Positions 51,800 to 54,972 of a DNA stretch of 54,972 bases are shown here, one piece after another; position 1 is the stretch's first letter, and the number at the start of each line of letters is the position of its first letter. The translations under genes and the position numbers were made by a program. Under the pieces are notes generated by a model that was not told the origin of the DNA, ran no database searches, and saw only the letters and a program-made list of their open reading frames with translations. The DNA is from Oligoflexia bacterium (lineage in GTDB: Bacteria > Bdellovibrionota > UBA1018), in the NCBI GenBank assembly GCA_903895855.1, contig CAITVN010000184.1, forward strand, positions 1-54,972. The letters are read 5' to 3'.

Positions 51800-52900
51800 A
51801 TGGATTCTATGAATCTAAGAAAACAAACCGTTCACAACCTGAGATCGTTATTTTTTGTCACTATTGCTTCAATCACCGCAGTTTTTTTGCTTTCTTGCGG
51901 AAAAAAGAGCTCTGACTCGAGCTATAGCTTTAGCGCGGCTTCGAGTACAAAATTATCGGGAGCGGGATTAGCCTCGAGCGCTTATTTAAATCCAGATGCT
52001 GTGAGAAATTCGTTAGAAGAGCTGTTTTCTGAAGATTACTTCGATTCTCAAACGTTTGTTCGTGATCGGCGTTTGGCCGCGGCGAGCACAGCGACTTCAT
52101 GCAACTCGTATTTCTGTGTTACGCCGACGGCCTTGGTTGGAAAATATTTTGCCGTAGGGCTGCTGCTTCAAGCCTCAGGAAGCGGAATGGCCGCCTATTT
52201 TGGAAAAGAGACCGCGTGGTCAGAAATCAAGGGCACCTCCGACACCTATGATTTTGATTTCGCGGCGCCGATCACCAATTCGGGCACATTCACTTGTTGT
52301 GGTGGAACCGGCAATTTGTCAGCCGGAAGGACCATCATTTCAGACACTTCTTTTTTATTCGGCTACCTCGATGCAACGTTTGAGATCACCGCCACGAGCG
52401 GTGCACATGGCACCGCTGTCGGCGTTCATACCGTGAGGTTTGTTCTTGCCGATGACGTGATCACTTCGGGCAAGCGTGGTGACCTGCTCTATAAAGACAC
52501 CGATCTTGTCTTTAAGTGGGTTGATAGCGAGACGGGAGTGATGTCAACGACTCGGCCGACATCGCCAGTGGTGATGAATACCAGTGTCGTGAATTACACC
52601 AATCCATGGGGAAATGTCGGAGCTCAGTCGATTCCGGTTATCTATGCAGGCCTGACGAATGCTACAGGGGGAGTGATGGAAGTCACCGAAGCCGAATTGA
52701 AAACAGTCGGAAGAACCTATTCGTTTTCGTTCAACGCCGCTAACCTGGTTCTTTTTCCCGGAATCATCGCCGATCAAGATGAAGGTTATTTAGCATCTAT
52801 CAAGGATGTTTTAGCGAAAATCCACCTGCAGGGTCTGCCGACCACCGCTGCGACTTTGGGTAAAGCTCCTGATACCGTGCTCACGGTTACGGGGCCGTGA
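51800..52900 (+). CDS. Lipoprotein of unknown function
   Basis: 366 residues. The N-terminus ends in a lipobox, VFLLSC (Cys about 33), and the Ser-rich linker KKSSDSSYSFSAASS follows. ATG 51800 is the longer start, and 51809 (MNLRKQ) is an alternative that gives a more usual signal length. The mature protein has a likely disulfide pair (SCNSYFC) and another (FTCCGGTGN), then strand-rich repeats without recognised domain. It is convergent with the Cys/Ala-rich gene. Its C-terminal end includes a hairpin in the DNA (TCACGG/CCGTGA, 52881-52900) containing the stop codon. Confidence 0.75.
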   Translation: MDSMNLRKQTVHNLRSLFFVTIASITAVFLLSCGKKSSDSSYSFSAASSTKLSGAGLASSAYLNPDAVRNSLEELFSEDYFDSQTFVRDRRLAAASTATSCNSYFCVTPTALVGKYFAVGLLLQASGSGMAAYFGKETAWSEIKGTSDTYDFDFAAPITNSGTFTCCGGTGNLSAGRTIISDTSFLFGYLDATFEITATSGAHGTAVGVHTVRFVLADDVITSGKRGDLLYKDTDLVFKWVDSETGVMSTTRPTSPVVMNTSVVNYTNPWGNVGAQSIPVIYAGLTNATGGVMEVTEAELKTVGRTYSFSFNAANLVLFPGIIADQDEGYLASIKDVLAKIHLQGLPTTAATLGKAPDTVLTVTGP

Positions 52901-52930
52901 TCAGAGGGTGCACGTGATCAGAGAGGGTAC
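52897..52930 (+). repeat. 17-bp near-tandem duplication over the stop codon
   Basis: GTGATCAGAGGGTGCAC (52897-52913) is followed directly by GTGATCAGAGAGGGTAC (52914-52930), so the lipoprotein stop codon lies in the first copy. Confidence 0.65.
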
Positions 52931-53099
52931 ATTCGGTACAGTCGAATGGCTGCTTGCAGTTACTAAAAGTACCTACGGCGCCATAAGCGCAAGAGTTTAG
53001 TCGACTATTGGCAAATGAAATGGGTGAGCCTAGCGGCACCGAGTGGGCGTACTGGCGACTGGGTAGGCACATTGCTGGGAATATTGTTGGGTCTATTGC

Positions 53100-53160
53100 C
53101 AACTGTCGAATTTCGCGGGTAGCTTGTGGCTGCACATTTTCTCGCAACTGTCGAATTTCG
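53100..53160. repeat. Direct repeat CAACTGTCGAATTTCG
   Basis: A 16-bp sequence occurs identically at 53100-53115 and 53145-53160 in the non-coding gap between the lipoprotein and the Cys/Ala-rich gene. No gene is supported in 52901-53256. Confidence 0.7.
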
Positions 53161-53219
53161 GACGTTGAGGGCGTGACGCGGCCAACGTTGCAGGGGGCAA
53201 CGTCCGCCCGCGGACGTTG
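53159..53219. repeat. Overlapping palindromes built from CAACGTCCG
   Basis: CGGACGTTG occurs at 53159-53167 and 53211-53219, and its complement at 53198-53206. A 9-bp hairpin (53198-53206 with 53211-53219, loop CCCG) competes with a 7-bp hairpin ACGTTGC/GCAACGT (53185-53191 with 53197-53203) because they share 53198-53203. It resembles a REP-type or attenuator-like unit. No T tract follows. Confidence 0.65.
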
Positions 53220-53256
53220 GTAAAACGACCCTTGCTTAACTCAACCTTTCTGCGAA

Positions 53257-54639
53257 TTACCGCACGCGTGAGTCGACTCGTTGGTATTTTTCTGAAACGA
53301 CTTGAAAGATGTTTAGCCCTGTTTTTGAGTGGTAGATGTCGTCTTTCTCAAAGGGGTCTTTTCGTGAGTAATCGAGGGCGCCGGGTTGTCGGTTTGCGTT
53401 TGAGTTGAAGAGCCCAGCACTTGAACCACCATACATTGAAGTGGTTGGCGCGTAGCTACTCAGTGGGGTGAACAGGTCTTTGCCTGCCGCACTGTTCGTG
53501 CTGATTCCGCTTGATCGACTGAATAGGCTCTTTAGGTATCCTGGATTAGATTCTAAACCACTCGCCAATGCACCCATTTCTTGGGCGATCTGGCCGCCGG
53601 GGCTTAGGTGCTCGCTGAGTTTTGAGATGAGCGTGGCTGGATTATTTGCCAGACCCGATGAAGCCAAGCTGACCGGATCCAAGCCGGGGGGGAGTGCGCG
53701 GCTGAGTCCGCTTTTTTCAAATGCTTGGCCGTCTTTTGAACTGGCCATTGCGGCTTGGGCCTGGGCAATCGCTTCAGGGTTGGTAAAATCGGCCGTTGCG
53801 GTGGCTTCACCAGTCGCACCCCCCGCGGTCGCTGAGGCCGAGCCCGCTGCGCCCGCAGCCGCTGAACCAGAACCGTTAGAACCCGCGAATGTATCTATTG
53901 GACTCGGACTGGCCGATCCATTCGGGTTGGTCGCTGCTGAATCTGAGAGCAGGCTATCTGAGTCGCTAAAGAGCCGTTTGATTTCTTTGCAGCTAGTGGC
54001 AGCCGAACTCCTGTTTTGGCCAAGGTTGATGCCCCGCCAAACTGCTAGGGCCGTGAATAGCGCTGCCGATGCGCAAGCCGCGTAGGTGCGATTTTTTTGT
54101 TGGTCTAATGCTGCTGTGCCCATAGGGGGCGTGTTTTGGTCTCGCGTTGTTGCTTCCGCTTTGAGTTTTTCTTGGTCCTTTTTGTTTGCCTCGTCCTTCT
54201 TTTTTTCTCTATCTTTAATAGTGTCTGCTCTTAGCTGCTTTTTTTGGTCTTCAGTTAGCTGGTCAAACCGTCGATTTCGGTCGTTGCCACCGTCAATTAG
54301 AGAGGGTAAGGCACCATAGTTCTTATCATATTCGGTTAATTTACTTATCTCTTCTGGTGAGCAGTTGCTGGGGGGCGAACGGCATTTGTCAACCAAACCA
54401 GCCTGCTCACTGCGCATGGCAGAGAAGTATTCTTCTTCTTGTTTGGGGAGCTGCGCTTCATCATATTTTTTTTGTAAAGTGTCGTAGGTATCACTAAAAA
54501 CTCTAGGGTTGGTAGTATCGCTTCCAGTCGTTGCTACTAGAGCGTGCTGTTCCTCGCCTGTACAAGTACCACTGCCTAGGCACTTATTTTTCAGATATTC
54601 TTGGTACCCTTGTTTCACCGCTGGGTTACTAGAGTTCAA
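53257..54639 (-). CDS. Cys/Ser/Ala-rich protein of unknown function, start unclear
   Basis: At least 460 residues from a TTG at 54639. The frame stays open upstream to a TAA at 54859-54861, and the extra stretch reads as plausible protein (Pro/Ser/Thr-rich, with DPWKEISAQG), but it has no ATG, GTG or TTG. The N-terminal region has CLGSGTC and KCRSPPSNC pairs. A very charged stretch around residues 125-170 (EKKKDEANKKDQEK) precedes one hydrophobic segment (ASAALFTALAVW), then an Ala/Gly/Ser-rich low-complexity part (SGSAAAGAAGSASATAGGA). The DNA matches the codon use of the minus strand. The true start may be upstream after a one-base error in the A7 run at 54868-54874, or it may be ATT/ATC; not resolved. 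Function unknown. Confidence 0.55.
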   Translation of the reverse strand: MNSSNPAVKQGYQEYLKNKCLGSGTCTGEEQHALVATTGSDTTNPRVFSDTYDTLQKKYDEAQLPKQEEEYFSAMRSEQAGLVDKCRSPPSNCSPEEISKLTEYDKNYGALPSLIDGGNDRNRRFDQLTEDQKKQLRADTIKDREKKKDEANKKDQEKLKAEATTRDQNTPPMGTAALDQQKNRTYAACASAALFTALAVWRGINLGQNRSSAATSCKEIKRLFSDSDSLLSDSAATNPNGSASPSPIDTFAGSNGSGSAAAGAAGSASATAGGATGEATATADFTNPEAIAQAQAAMASSKDGQAFEKSGLSRALPPGLDPVSLASSGLANNPATLISKLSEHLSPGGQIAQEMGALASGLESNPGYLKSLFSRSSGISTNSAAGKDLFTPLSSYAPTTSMYGGSSAGLFNSNANRQPGALDYSRKDPFEKDDIYHSKTGLNIFQVVSEKYQRVDSRVR

Positions 54640-54874
54640 GCTGGCGTCATCAACTTTCCCTTGGGCTGAGATTTCTTTCCATGGGTCTGAAGAAGAAGAT
54701 CCACTAACGATATGGTCTTCGGCTCCGCTTGAGGTATTTGTTCTTTCGACTGTGGTTATCGAAGGTTCTTGAGGCGGTACAGCAGCGGTGGTGGGAGCAC
54801 TGGGATTTGTCGGCGGCGATTGGCCAGTAATTAACCTAGAAACGACAATAAATTCGATTTAAACAACAAAAAAA

Positions 54875-54954
54875 CACTGGAAGTAAGCCTATTTTGGCTT
54901 TAGGTTTGATTTTACAAGAAACAGAACTTAAGCAAAGAAAGGTCACTTCCAGTG
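54875..54954. repeat. Inverted repeat CACTGGAAGT / ACTTCCAGTG
   Basis: Perfect 10-bp arms at 54875-54884 and 54945-54954 with a 60-bp centre, upstream of the Cys/Ala-rich gene. A small AAGCC/GGCTT hairpin (54885-54900) lies just inside the left arm. It may be an operator or the edge of an element. Nothing else is supported between 54859 and 54972. Confidence 0.5.
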
Positions 54955-54972
54955 AGGTTAAAAAATAGCAAA

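Noticed and set aside
1..54972. tRNA, rRNA, CRISPR or transposase signals
   Set aside because: None found by eye on either strand; no array of regularly spaced repeats was seen.

Overview
The window reads as a chromosomal segment of a free-living or predatory Gram-negative bacterium, most probably of the Bdellovibrio/Oligoflexia lineage. This is inferred from an outer-membrane toolkit (LolA-like carrier, lipobox lipoproteins, PilF-like and RodZ-like proteins), from many secreted peptidases and from overall gene style. No rRNA or other taxonomic marker is present, so the placement is tentative. Coding density is high, genes lie on both strands, and many neighbours share ATGA/GTGA overlaps. I saw no tRNA, rRNA, CRISPR array, transposase or phage gene.

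Layout. 1-5.4 kb: 3' part of smc, a LolA-like carrier and an EamA exporter. 5.4-12.3 kb: an envelope/secretome block with an anchored hypothetical protein, a ~1000-residue lipoprotein that looks like a divergent gingipain-type (clan CD) protein, a subtilisin-kexin-like lipoprotein and two small unknowns, closed by a strong terminator. 12.3-13.6 kb: an AAA/DUF4143 ATPase with an operator-like repeat upstream. 13.8-19 kb: YajQ, RimO, QueG, a fold-III PLP racemase and a second EamA exporter. 18.9-21.4 kb (minus): a cysteine-less thioredoxin-like protein and a DHA2 drug exporter. 21.4-24.3 kb: split transketolase and a zinc alcohol dehydrogenase. 24.3-29.8 kb: secreted proteins, including a zincin and a C25 gingipain-like peptidase. 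29.8-34.4 kb: a YdjM-like membrane protein and a complete sugar PTS (IICBA, HPr, Enzyme I). 34.7-37.4 kb: a zincin lipoprotein, a cyclic-nucleotide-binding protein and a PLP cysteine-synthase-like enzyme.

37.4-42.3 kb (minus) is the most unusual stretch. It holds a three-gene operon of a membrane-anchored family 5 solute-binding protein, a YcaO protein with the C-terminal PxPxP signature of azoline-forming cyclodehydratases, and a hybrid histidine kinase with two receiver domains. No E1-like partner, precursor peptide or permease is visible. I suggest an uncharacterised peptide-modifying and peptide-sensing system. A small secreted protein with a near-consensus promoter diverges from it.

42.7-49.1 kb: TrmL, AsnRS, a matrixin-like protease, an outer-membrane-like protein, PepA and a polyprenyl-phosphate sugar transferase. 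49.1-49.6 kb is a non-coding convergent region with a ~128-bp imperfect inverted repeat and three perfect DnaA boxes beside an A+T-rich stretch, resembling a replication origin or DnaA-binding locus. 49.6-51.6 kb: a RodZ-like protein that appears to start at ATA inside the stop codon of a PilF-like TPR lipoprotein. 51.8-54.9 kb: a lipoprotein, a palindrome-rich spacer and an unusual Cys/Ser/Ala-rich protein without a usual start codon for its full open frame.
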